DNA from: Thysanoteuthis rhombus
Taxonomy: Eukaryota; Mollusca; Cephalopoda; Oegopsida; Thysanoteuthidae
DNA length: 64,000 nt
NCBI GenBank assembly: GCA_963457665.1
Contig: OY735207.1
Span: 36,852,316 to 36,916,315 of the forward strand
Reading direction: 5' to 3'
The notes below the pieces were generated by a model. That model saw only the letters and a list, made by a program, of their open reading frames with translations. It had not been told where the DNA came from and made no database searches. The position numbers and the translations under genes are program-made. Numbering within the stretch: position 1 is the stretch's first letter; each line of letters begins with the position of its first letter. Of this stretch, positions 47,401-60,100 are shown in pieces.

Positions 47401-49318
47401 CTTAAGGTAACGGAAATGAAAAGTAAATAAATTAATTTCGAGCTATTTTATCGTTTTTCTTTGAAGATGAATCCGTCTTCCTGTATAAAAGAACGAACAT
47501 CTGTTAACAGGTCTGGTCGATCTTTCTACTTTTCCAGGAGAATGATACTTCATACACACTTCCGTCTACGTATGCAATGGAATGTCATATCGATATGCTC
47601 CATATCATATGTCATACATTCAGTTTGATCCAGTGAACCTTTCTTTTTCATAGTTCTTGTCGTAAAAATTTGCCTGGTCTTTTGAATTTGCAGAATTTAT
47701 TATCACGTCATCAAAAAAGGGTTGCTAGTCCAAAAGAGTGGAATCCCAGTTCAAAACCAGACGAAGATTGCCCCAAAATGTAAAATAATAGGAATAACTC
47801 AAACTTTTCGATTATACAATAGATTTTAAGATTTACTTTTTTTTTTTTTTCATGGGGGGCAGGGAAAATGATTTCTTTTATTAGTCTTGTAGAGTTATGC
47901 CCCTTCGCGGAAGTTGAAACCTATTTAAGAAGAACAACACGAACACATGGCTTATTGAATTGTCCAATTCTATTTTTATATTCGCATCTGTTGGCGTAGA
48001 TGTGCAGGTAATTTTTCTCTCTAAATCTATTACCTTTAGTTGTTCAGGTGAACATTGGAATTACGCCATATCCAAGCTTGTTTTGTCTGATGACGATGGG
48101 AGAACGACATATTATTAAAAAAATCGCTATAAGGTTACTACCTTCAACTACGCACATTAAACGAAGTCTATGAATATCATTTCTTCATTTCATGCAGCAT
48201 TATTCAAGATTTTAAAAGTTTTCAAAAGAAATTTATTCATTGTATTTGCCACATCCCATATCATGAGAAAAAATTTCCCTTCATCTCACAACTCGGTTCA
48301 TGAAAACAAAATGAATCCTGGGGAGGCCAGACGTCCGGCTTATGTTGAGCACCCTCTTCCTTCAGTGCCCCCGCCCTCTAGCCAGACATTATTTATCCTC
48401 AAAAATCAATTTGTTTAATTAATTATCTCGGATGTACTTGGAAGCGACAACCAAATTTGTTGTGATGAAAAGAAAGATGAAGAATGAAATCTGGTACGAA
48501 TTAATCACTGAATCCAGTTTACACCAGTGGTTTCGAAACTTCAGGGAGGTCGGTCCCTAAGTCTCCAAAGGAAATTGAAATATTCTGGCGGATCTTCATT
48601 TTTAGCATTAGTTTATTTAAACTTATTAATGAACTACAATGATGAACAATAATGACCTTTTAAAAATCAAACTTATTCTTAACGAGTTAAATTCATTCGA
48701 ATTCTAATATATGATGCAAATTTATGTACAATAATCGTGATTTATGACAGATTGATGTTTCTACCTACCACAAGATTCTCAATGGCAGGTTCAGAGGTAA
48801 CGCTGCTGAGGACACCTGAGCATTATTTGAAGAATCGGCAGACCCCTATTTGGGGACCCCTGCTTTCACAATTATGATTTTTTGTAAAATGATGTTGCTG
48901 TACAAACAATTGAATATTTTCTCTCATTATTCTCTGTCTAATGTTTTTCAAAATCTATCCTTTCATTGTGGAGACTAACATCATTAAAACATTTTAAAAT
49001 CGCCTTTCTTAATATTTGGAGATAGAAAGTAATTTGGTACAATGTAGGGAGGGTGGTCCAGGTTGTGAAATTTGACACCGTCGCACACTCAATGTTAAAA
49101 ACGGCGCACAAACATTTATTTGGAGTTGATTTACGTGACGTGGGTAGTGAATTCTCCTACACGGAAAGTTTTTTTTTTTCTTTCAATTTTAGGTGCTTTC
49201 AACCCATTATATCCTGACCATCCGAAAATTTGTTAGATTTTAGAAAAAATATCTTCTAGAGGTTTTTCGGGTGAAGTTCTGTTAACAATGTAAGTCTAAT
49301 GATAAGGTGGTCACATAC
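47401..49318. other. Intergenic, no gene recognised
   Basis: CpG is visibly commoner than in the first 40 kb. A CRE-like TTACGTGACGTGGG lies near 49131. Open frames are short and unsupported. Confidence 0.4.
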
Positions 49319-49345
49319 TTTCCGCCATCTTACCGGAAGTACAGG
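49319..49345. promoter_or_regulatory. Housekeeping-promoter-like element: YY1 site next to ETS site
   Basis: CCGCCATCTT (YY1 consensus, minus-strand AAGATGGCGG) abuts ACCGGAAGT (ETS/GABP consensus). On the minus strand AAGATGGCGGAAA is followed by GTATGT, a good donor, as in many first exons that start at a YY1 site. It is 4.7 kb upstream of the first seen exon of the C8orf76-like gene (+), so it may serve that gene, a divergent minus-strand gene, or both. Motif knowledge is from vertebrates. Confidence 0.35.
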
Positions 49346-50218
49346 GGATAAAAATATGTAGACGAAATAAACACCGATAAATAATTGGGAATTATCTCAG
49401 AATGTGATGACCTGAGTTTATTGCTATAAAAAGCTACAAGAAAGGATAAAATAATAGCTGGTCCAAATTAATCACTGATTATCGTAATTTGTTTAATTAT
49501 AACTCTCTTGAGGTTCTACAAACTAAAAATTGGCTCTCATAAACGGAGTAAAAGAATTGAAACTCTCCCCTCTTGTGCAGTTTACGAGATGCAAATTAAA
49601 TAGGTATAAAGCTTTTTCTTTTCCTTTTTTATTCAAATAAACGAACGAGGTTGTTTGTGAGTAATTTGCATGCAAGTTATTGAAATATTAGCAACAAGTC
49701 AAGTTGAGGTCCTCAGGGCATTGTATTATTGAGGAAATTATTTTGGTGATCACCGTTTAGCACTGATTGCAATACTGCGATGACGTGACAATTATTTTGT
49801 ATTCACCTGTTCCAAAAAGGCTTCATGGAAGATTTACATTTTTTTTCTTTACGGTACAAACATTTCCAATTAACGAGTATAATTAGTTCTGGAGAATCGC
49901 TAAATAAATTTCTAAATGAATAATGTACTTTTAGGGGGCTTCTTGGGTGGTTAAACTACCCTTAATTTTTCACTTACCTAACTAATGTACTCATAAGAGA
50001 ATTGTACAATATGTGTATTGTGTTGTATTAAACTGAAAACATTCTCACTCCCCCGTAGTATTTTGCTCCTTTTCTTATAGCATTCAAGCAAACTTTTGAT
50101 CTGTTCTTTTTTTTTAATTATAAACAGTAAGAATTGTGTAAGTATTCGAGTTCTGGTCTTCATATTCATTTAGATATGGATAAAGGGAAATAACTTCACT
50201 ATAAAAAAATCGTCCTGA
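49346..50218. other. Intergenic, nothing recognised
   Basis: No exon or repeat identified between the promoter-like patch and the Tigger-like element. Confidence 0.4.
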
Positions 50219-50219
50219 A

Positions 50220-51013
50220 AGTAGACCCTCGCTATAACGAAATTCGGCTTTAACGAACTCGTGGATTCATCCGAACTGACTTAGGATTTACTGAACGAAG
50301 TGAATACGTCGACCGTAATGAACTTTCGGTACTTTTTAATTTCCTAGGTTGGAATAAATACCCACCCCCAATGAAATATTATACTGCTGTTACCTAAAAC
50401 AATAACCGGGCTGAAGATAATTCCATCACTGTTATTGAACTCTCTTCAACTTTTCACAGAACAAACAATTGTTCATGTAGGAAAGACACAAAGATTATAT
50501 CAAAGAACAACAATACAAAATAATTTAATTTATTGACATAAATTTTCATTGAAAGTATCTTTTTATTTAATTCAATTTGAAAACAAAAATTTAAGGTATA
50601 AGAAGTATTTAGTGGCTTTGCTTATTTGCTGTACTTATATTCAAATATTCAAATCGAATGAAAATTCTACAGAAGATGATGAAGTTAAATTTGTAATCAG
50701 GAATGCTGTATCATTATCTTAATATGATGGAATTCTTGAGCAGGGTTATTGTTTTGGGTAACATCTGTATGATATTTTGCTAGGGATTTTTTTTTCTTGT
50801 TTGCCAAACAAAGTTTGATTAACTCAGTAAACACAAAAGGTGAGGTTGAAATAGAATGAATGGAACCGTGCTGCTTTTGGATTTACCAAACAATGTTTGA
50901 TAGCAAATTACTAAACTTCTTATTCACTGGATGAGGGGCAACCGTAGGGTATAACAAACTCTCAGGTTTTAATGACAGCCCTCTCCCCAAAAATAATTAT
51001 AGTGAGGGTCTAC

Positions 51014-51014
<1 letters not shown>
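50220..51014. mobile_element. Non-autonomous Tigger/pogo-like DNA transposon
   Basis: The left end AGTAGACCCTCGCTATA and right end TATAGTGAGGGTCTACT are inverted repeats (one mismatch in 17). The sequence begins with the AGTAG-x-CCCTC pattern typical of pogo/Tigger-group ends. A TA follows the right end and has expanded into (TA)n. The body of about 760 bp is AT-rich and non-coding. Confidence 0.7.

Positions 51015-51068
<54 letters not shown>
51013..51068 (+). repeat. (TA)n microsatellite
   Basis: About 28 TA units with one GTA, starting exactly at the right end of the Tigger-like element, where the TA target duplication would be. Confidence 0.95.
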
Positions 51069-51070
<2 letters not shown>

Positions 51071-51519
51071 TTTGTTACACTTTTCTTTTCTTTTTTTTTT
51101 TTACATGTATAAATTGAATGAAGGGAAGAAATGACCATGAAATTCAATCTAATCAAATTCATACTAATACATAGCAGCTGTATTGTAAAATGGTTTCCAT
51201 GCTGATGATGAGCAGATAACACAGTTGACAAATCATGAGAACTGCTTCAGTAGTCTGATAAATATGTGCACATAATATTCTGCTTCTGTGTTTGAGATGC
51301 TTACAATTTAGAAATTATTGGATGTATTTTCTTTAAATTTGGGATATTTTATTAGAAATGGACGAATTTCTCTTGTCTGTTTGTGATTACATTTTTTAAT
51401 CTAAAATTTTCAAGGTTCGAATGAATATTATTATCATTCTAATACAGAAAACAGAATGACAAGGAGATGTCAGTGTCTCACGTAAACACACACACACCTT
51501 TATGATTTTGCATCATTGA

Positions 51520-51951
51520 CCCTTTCAAAACTAACCAATTGATATTTTAACTTTCAAATGGATATAAAAAAAGGCCCAAAACATCAACTTTTATTTATTG
51601 GTCAAAGAAAACTATTTTTGTAATAAATCAAAAATATTCCATATTTTGATGAACCGACGTCATGATGGGATACTTTCATTCCATTAGACATCATGAAACA
51701 GATAAAAAACACAGAATTAGCAGTTCACTTTGGCTACATGACTTTCCTGTCCAGTCATGTAATGCAAACCAATTTCTGTATGGGCTTCAAACTATGATGT
51801 CACTGTTTGCTGTAAAAGCGGAGAAAATCTCATTTACTTTATTTTCCACGACACGTATGTCCCAGGAGACTTGTAAAAGAGATCTATGGGATATATATCT
51901 CGGCAGTCATGGAAACCTTGGGATATATATGTCCCAGGAGTCTCGGAAGGG
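51520..51951. mobile_element. piggyBac-like MITE
   Basis: The left end CCCTTTCAAAACT and right end AGTCTCGGAAGGG are imperfect inverted repeats, and the right end is followed by TTAA (51952-51955), the piggyBac target. The left target is TTGA (one change). Near the right end GGGATATATAT and ATGTCCCAGGAG each recur as subterminal repeats. The element is 432 bp and its open frame has no transposase motif. Confidence 0.7.
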
Positions 51952-51955
51952 TTAA

Positions 51956-54017
51956 ACAAAAAAAAAAAAAAAAGATGGTTACTTCATCTTGTTTGTGCTG
52001 CTCTGTTGAAGGGACCTACTCTAACAGATGCTCTTTTGTAAGTTTTCTGTCTTTTTAAGAAGTAAGCGATGATCCTAAAAACCATATTAACCAGAATAAA
52101 TAAATCTGTTAAAACAAATTAAGTTCATTTATATTGTTTTATAATGAGAAATGAGTTTGCTATGAATTTTTCTTTTATTCATGTTATCTGTTATTGTATC
52201 AGATTATTTAAAGTTTAGCATGAATGGAGGTCACTATTGATAAATCATTATCCTCTCACCTACTTACACGTGTATACACAATAAAAAATGACTAAATTGC
52301 AAAGATTTGTTCTCAAATATGAATGATAATGTTATGTCTTTTATTTTGATTACATTTTATCATGTTATTAGCATAGTACCTGTCAAAAATTGACGGGATT
52401 ATCCACATATGGATCAGTACTTCTGCCTTGGGTAGGAGTGCACTTCCCAATGCTTTGCCTAGGATCAGAGTGTAGTGTCTGTCTGCTCTGCATAAGATCA
52501 AACTGTCACTCCCTGGCTCCCTACCTAGGATCAGTTTGTAGTAGCTGTGCACTCATTGAAAGGTGTTACACTAAAAAACACACACACATGTATACGTATT
52601 TCTTTGTACAAATGTGGATTTTATTATTTATTTTTTTACCATCATCTTTGTTGTATTTTATATAACATTTCAGCCAGTCTGATCACCAGCCTTCTTCAGC
52701 TAAAATTTTGTTCTATGCAGAGTCTATTGTTCTAGTTCTTTCTTGACTGATGTTTCCTTCATTATCATCATCATCATCATCAACTGGCACATAATTTTTG
52801 CCGACCCAACCAAACCTTTTTGGTCCCTAAAACCCACAAATCTAGTACCATAAACTTTTATCATTCTCAAACTGTAAATGTTCAAATAAATAAATGTATA
52901 CAGTAAAGCATAGAGAAAAAATTTACAATTTTGAAACTCAACATCATTTATTTCTGGTGATCCGTCAATTATGGTAGAGTCAATATTTTTTATATTCAAA
53001 AATGTAAACAGGGTCTTAATCAGCTCTGAAATCCTTTGTGAATAGGTGAAAGATTTTTTTCGTGGCTATTTTTATGCTATTTTCTGTAGTTATAACTAAA
53101 ATCATTCTTTCAAAAGAGATGATTGTAATGCATTTTAAAAGATTGTTAAAAAAAATGTGTGGTAGATGCTTACAAAAAAAAATTTATTAACAAAACCATA
53201 AATTTCATAAGATACAGAGCAGTTAGTATTGACAATTTTTTCCCTCTTCCTGTGACTATTTACCTCCATCTTGATATTTTTTTGCTTTATCTTTTTTAAG
53301 TCAGAAAAGTTGTGATAAAAGCCACAAAAATATCAAAATGAAGGTAAATAGCATAAAAATAACAAAAATTATTAATAATCATTTACAATACTTTATCTAC
53401 TATAAAATGAATAGATGAATAATTTTTTTTACTGTGAATTGGAAAATAAATTTGATGTTTAAATATTGTTTAACTAACTAGCTTGCAAGTGTAAAGATTT
53501 AACAAGTTTGAGTTCTCTAATGCAATAAGTTTTCAACCAAGTTTATATCATCTGCTTGGATGATTTTTGATTGATAATTTTCTTCCATCTTTCTCCTCAT
53601 TATTAACACAAAGATTATTATGATACATCTACGATTTCCTTAACTTTCCACATTTTGTTTATTCTGTACAGTGGATTTTCTATTGTGTGGATTTTTGTAG
53701 TATGCCACCAAACTCCCTAAAAGATTCCCATTGAATTATTCAAGACTGAACAGTAAATGATGGAAAACTTACAGATGACAAAGGATAACTGTATTTCAAC
53801 ATTTTCTATGATATTCTCTTGAACCATACAAACTTTTGTGGTTGTCTATCTTTTATCTTTTTTTTTTTTTATATATCTTTAGATTATACTCTATGTAGAA
53901 TTTATTTTCCAAATATTTATGAATTTTACTGTATTTAAGTATCTTGTGCACATACTTAATCATGAAAGACAAATACTAATCATGATAAAATATATATTCT
54001 TTTTTTTTTATCTCCAG
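51956..54017. other. Intergenic or 5' intron of the C8orf76-like gene
   Basis: Includes a loose tandem repeat at 52425-52560 (CCTAGGATCAG...GTAGT recurs), (ATC)n at 52762-52781, and AT-rich filler. The 5' UTR exon was not found here. If the promoter lies near 49.3 kb, this stretch is intron. Confidence 0.4.
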
Positions 54018-54135
54018 ATTCACTTGAATAATAATGGAGCTGGGATTAAATTTTGATGACACTTTTTATGAGGCAAGTGCCAAACAGAAAAAACCTCCTC
54101 CAACCTCCTACAATGCAAAGTTTTGTTCCATGTTG
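54018..54135 (+). CDS. C8orf76: C8orf76-like gene, exon 2 (first coding exon)
   Basis: A long T-run followed by ATCTCCAG precedes 54018, giving a strong splice acceptor. Sixteen bases of 5' UTR lead to the ATG at 54034, and 34 codons end in phase 0 at a GTAAGT donor (54136). The residues F-x-D-D-x-FYE and PPPTSYNAK are the conserved N-terminal signature used to name the gene. The exon number assumes a single upstream non-coding exon. Confidence 0.85.
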
Positions 54136-57100
54136 GTAAGTTTTTGGCATTGATGCTATGAAAATCTTCCCATTTTTTGTTTGGTAATATTTCAAGAATT
54201 ATCTTGATTTTCGTTTTTTATTTGATGGAACATTGTCAATCATTATCAATTTTTCACCAGCATTTCTTTTATCTTGATATCAGTTGCTCTCCATTGTAAC
54301 TACTCTGACCATCAGTCCGTGTCAATTAGTAAATAGCTAAATACTAACAGCTGCTAACTAATGGTTTTAGTAGTTACACTGAAAAGCAACTGAGATTAGG
54401 ATGAAAGAAAAAAATGATTGATAATGCTTCATCTGATGAAAAATTGAAATAATATCATAACTTCTAATACTACAATTGTACATAAAAACATCAAGAAATA
54501 TGGCATTGAGGGATCATGGGAAATTAAAGGTCAAGTCTAAGTAGCTACTGCTATAGCTCAAGCAGCAGAGCAGCTGGTATGGATAACCAGGATTCCTGCA
54601 GCAAAAGGGATATGAGTCTCACCAAGAGCTTATCCTTTATTTAATATGCAGTCTACTAATGGCCAAGAAATTTCTATGTTCCTTGAGAGGCTGATGAGAT
54701 AGCTTGCACTAAATGTCTTTGTTCCTTGAATGGTTGATGGGATATCTCACAAGAATTTTCTATGTTCCATGGTTGATGGGATATCTCGCAAGAAATTTCT
54801 ATGTACCTTGAGTGGTTGATGAGATATTTCTCAAGAATTTCTATGTTCTTTAAATGATTGATGAGATATCTCGCAAGAAATTTTTATGTTCCTTGAGTAG
54901 TTGTTGAGATATCGAAGAAATTTCACATTGATTCTTCTTATTCTGGCAGTGAATTAGAGACTGCCAACATAGACTGTTAACATATTCAAAGTAGGTTTCT
55001 TCCGTTTTTACTTGATTCTGGCTATGTGTTGCACATACAGGATGCATTAATGGAGCTAGAGGGGTGGAAATTTGAACATTTGCTCCTTATTATGTTTAAA
55101 AAAAAACAACAGTTTTTGTGGTGGCTGGGTTCAATTTACAATGTAAGTTTATGCCAAATTTGTCCCTTCCTTTGTGTCTGGCATTGTTCACAGTTGTTTT
55201 TTGAAAATTTGAACTTTTTATTCCAAAGGTGAGAGGAGTGACTTATTTGTTGATCACCCCTTTTTCTAATTCTCTCATTGATCACACCCAACATGACATG
55301 CTGCCAAAAGACGTTGGTCATGTTACGGTTCCTACTGTGAGACTAACCAGACCTGTGAATTGGATAATGATTCAAGATATCATACAAAAATATACTGTAT
55401 ATATACAAATGTCTCAAGTTGTTAATTTAAATCATCAACTACTTGTTACCCTTAATAATTGATGTTTTTTCTTCAATGTCTTTTTTAAATGTATTTTTGT
55501 ATATTGGTGATTTTTACCATCGGTTATTACAATTTGTGTCTAAATCTCGTTTTCTTCTTGTAGTGGTTTGAAGATGAGGTTTCAACTCAGGGTTGTGAGG
55601 ATGAGATGCAGCTGCTGAAATTTAGTGGAGACTACAATTTTGGTCAGAAGAAATACCAAGTAGCCCTGGAAAAGTACGAGCAAGCTCTCAGTAAGTGGAT
55701 GTGGAATACACGTTCTTATTCCATTATGCTGATATACACATACATAAATCTCCAAGTCATCTGATGATTATTGTTACTATTACCCTCCTCATTTTTGTTT
55801 TTTCAAATACCGTACCAGACTATAAGATGAATGGTTTACAAGAATATTTGACGGACTACCACTTACTGCAAGTCTCATCAAGAGCTTATACTTTATTTCG
55901 GACCTGCAGTGTTACTAACGGCCATAGACTGACAGTTTGGGTAGTTTTGATGCAAAGCAACTCTAAGATGACAGAAGATACTGATCAAAAATTAATAATG
56001 GTTGACAATGTTTCATATGATGGAAAATGAATCAAGATATAATTATTATTACAGCCGATGAGATATCTTGCAAGAAATTTCTCTATCCTGCAAAAAAAAG
56101 TCAATAAATATCCCACATCCTAAGTTGTTGAGAATTTACTCTAAAAAGTATCTTGTGTGTGTTGATATGCTTACATTGCTTTTGTATTAAGGCATCGACT
56201 TTTATTTTCGAGAGATTCAGAACATGCTGGAGAAGAAACCAAAATATCGTCCCTAAATATCATTTCTGGATTTGTTTCCATTTCAGAGCTTCTTCCTGAA
56301 CATAACAACTCTATGAATCAAGACATGATGGAGTCGATAGCCAGGTGCCATCTGAATCTGGGAAACCCTGACAAGGCCATTATGACTGCAAACAAATTGG
56401 TAAAGATATTATTTTTCTTTTAGGGAATTTAAACACTATTAATGATGATGATAATCATCATCGTAACTTTTATAAGTGTCTATCACACACAGTATTTGAA
56501 AGCAGCCATCAGTACCTCCCCCTTCTTATTAAACTGACTTTTTCTCCCCCTCTTTTCTTCTTATTAAACTACCTAACTTTGCTGGATGCCCTCTCTCTTT
56601 CTACCCCCTTATTTAACTACCTAGTTTTTATACTCTCTCTCTTCTTATCCTCTTACTGAACTACCTAGCCTTTTCTGTTTGTTATTACTGATAGTGTATT
56701 ATTCCAACGCAGGTTTGAATAAGAATAATATTATAGTGGTCTCATTAGTTTGAAATTTATTCACTGATTCTATTTGCCCTGCTGTTAACTGCAAGGCCAC
56801 CCACCATTTGGGAAAAAAATTTTTTTTAGATTTTTCAAGGGTTCCTCATATATGTTGTGTCCTCAGAGCTCCAGCGCCTATCGCAGTTGTATGGTCTATG
56901 GGTCCTATACACCATCTCTGATTATGTTTTGTTCAATTCAAATAAATTGGTTTTAAGCAAAACTGAAAAGTTATCTGTAAACTGTAGAGCTGTAACAATT
57001 GATTCGTTAACTATTAAATTAATTGTCAACATAGTCTCCTACGACAGTGAACTGAATATCCTTGAGTTGTAAACAAAACAAGACATTTGAGAACCTCATC

Positions 57101-60100
57101 TCGGGCTTTGAAGGAGAAGGAAGTGAAAAAGTATGCATCCATATACATACAGTGTATATATATGTAACTGTATACTTTGACTATTTAAATCCCTTCACCT
57201 TGATTCAGTTTCTTATTCGTTTAAGTCACTGTTGGAAAAAAAAGAAATTTCATCATCCCAGAGACATCCAGATGATCTCTTTTCATCACCAACACATTTT
57301 CTACAGTCCCTAGGATAACATTAATGATTAGCACTACCTTCCACCCAATTCCATTACAGACCACAAATAAAGACAATATGAGGAAATGAAGACATTAAAA
57401 CCAAAATACCACTAGATGAGACTTTACAGGTGATGAATATTCATGAAGGGTTATGTTTGGTAGTGGCAGAGAAAGATACTGTTATATTGTTTAGTGCTTT
57501 ATATTTGGGTCCTATGACAACTTCATGGAATGATATTTGGTGCCATCTCTAAGGATCAAATCATTTGGTACCTATCAGAATAGAATCGAACAGAATAAGA
57601 TTCAGATTAACCCTAACTGTAAAATTGTCTATAAACTGGAATAATACGAATAGCAATTTTTTATACTTTGTTTTTCAGTATGTAAAAGCTGTGATTCCTT
57701 CTCATCGTACACGCCATTTGGTTTTATTGCAACATATTTATTCAACCTGTGGTCATATTGAAGGTAAGTCAAATGTAGAGTTTTTCCTATAATACTATCT
57801 ATTTGATTGCACCTGACCATGTTTCCTTGTTTTATATTAGATGCTTTTTCAAGATATCAAGTTACTCGCAAGCATTACACTCTGATTGATCCAGACTATT
57901 GTCTCGAAAGTTTATCTTGTTTATCATAATTACAAAGTTTGAGCCATTGTACCCTCTGGCCATCCTCAGGCGTCTTTCAGAGTTGGTCACCAAACCTTAT
58001 ATTCAATCCGCTTGGGTAGATGGTTCTCATTCTGCTGTCAATGCTAAAGGATATCATGTATCAGTCAATCCTTTTTACTCAATTAGTCCCTGGGATGTTG
58101 CTTGTCTGGCTCTTAATTGATTTTTGGTCGAATATCAAGATCTGGATGTATTTTGTGTGAATGTTTTCTGTATGAAAATTATTACATACAATTGTCTACA
58201 CTGTGTGAACAACTTTTTCAAAGACAAAAATCTCTGGTTCTAAACATAAAAAAGTCTAATGGTATCAGAATTTTCTATCATTCCTCTCACTAATAGCATA
58301 AAGATTTCTTGCAAGAAAATTAATTTTTGTACAAGTTTTTCTCTTCTTGGTCACACATCACTTTTTCGTCAAAAGTGCATGGAGATGCCTAATGTATAAT
58401 AAATCATAATTTGTGTGAAAGGTATTTATAAATGAGATTATAATTCAAATCTTATAGTCATGAATATACTCAAAATTGGAAAAGTAGGATTGTCATTGGT
58501 CAAAAAAGCATATTAATATTAACAAACTAAGGCTATTGTTAAAGTATCGTTAATGATTTTATTGTATAAAAGCATAGCTAATGATTTTACTATTTTTGAA
58601 TAGTTAATGATTTCACTATATAAAAGCATTGTTAATAATTATACTATGGAATTGCATTGAAAATCTGAAAGGAAGGGATTGTCAGTGATAAGAAATCAAT
58701 GCAATTGTTGCTGATAGTGAGACCATTATATGTAGAATCATAGCTGGTTTAGGTGTTTTTAAATCTTTGGAAGAAAAATCTTAAAACCAAATCAATATGA
58801 TTTTTTTTCTTTGTATAGACTAAAAATTTCATTCTTGAAAAATTTCTCATTTTGAAATTATGCCAAATAATTTATATTTTGTTCCATATGAATTTAAAAA
58901 GTATTTTTAGTGACAGAATTTTGTTACTGAAGGTGATTTCAATAATTTTAAGATGAAGAAATTCTTTATGCCAGGTCATAAGACAGTTCTTCAGAAACTG
59001 TTACTGCTGCATCCAACCAACATCCAATATTGGATTGCCTTGGCGTCCTGCTACTCACAGACTGGCTCTTCATCATCCATTTCTGAAGAATTCTCTCATA
59101 TGTTAATATCAGCTCCGGCTTTCTATAAACAGTTGACTTGTCTACTCCGAGCCAGGTAAGCTTTTATGTGTATTATTTTCTTGGAATGATGTACAACGTG
59201 TATTGTAACAATGAAACTTGTTACTGTACACTCTTCTAAATGAGTGATTTCAAATCAAACGAAATCAACTGATTATTATGTTATGAATATCATAATGAAT
59301 AAAATTACTGTATTTCCCTGCACGGACAACACTCACTAATTTTGATTCGGAAAATTTTGGGTAAAAAAAACGAAAAAATATAAATTAAGATCTCAGCACA
59401 TCCACTCACCACTTCAAAATATTGGTTGTTTGGTTTTTTCAGTATTTTCTCTTTTCTTTTTCTTTTTTTTGGAGAAGTAGGGGGCTTACTGTGTAATAAT
59501 ATGTAGAACCTCTTGACCACTTATAGTCTGCATTTTTTTTGTTATAATACAAGGACACGGTAAGTTTACCCTGGCCTATTTAGATGGTGGGTAAGTGTTT
59601 TATTATGGTATTCTTGTTATTATAAGATGTTGCACACACGGCTCATGTTGAGAATCGATGGGAGACAAATGCAAAAGCATGGTAGCATTAGGAGAGTGTT
59701 GGGAGGAGGAGGTTAAAGTTGTGAAAGTAGGAGTGTTGTTGGGAGAGGGGTTAGCAACAAATACCCATGTGCAACAACTGCAGAGAAGGCGTGGTAGGAG
59801 GAAGGAAGTGTTGGGAGGAGAGGGCAGTCTCTCTCTCACACCTTCCCTGAGCTTTCTCCCTTCCACCACCACACCCCTCTTCCATTCTTCTTTTTATCAG
59901 AGTATGTGTGTTTGTACAGAGATTAGATGAATTTTGAATCCGAAGCAATTGTAATTTTAATAAACATGCCTTAAAAAATGATTACTGACCTTGAAATGAA
60001 ATGGAAAAGCTAAAATAATGTTGGAAATGGATTTCTTATAACAAAATATATACAATTAGGGGTATTACACAATAATCTGGGGCTACCAGCAGTGGAGACA

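Noticed and set aside
48170..48418. 82-codon open frame starting with ATG
   Set aside because: No domain, no codon-bias signal visible and no splice context.
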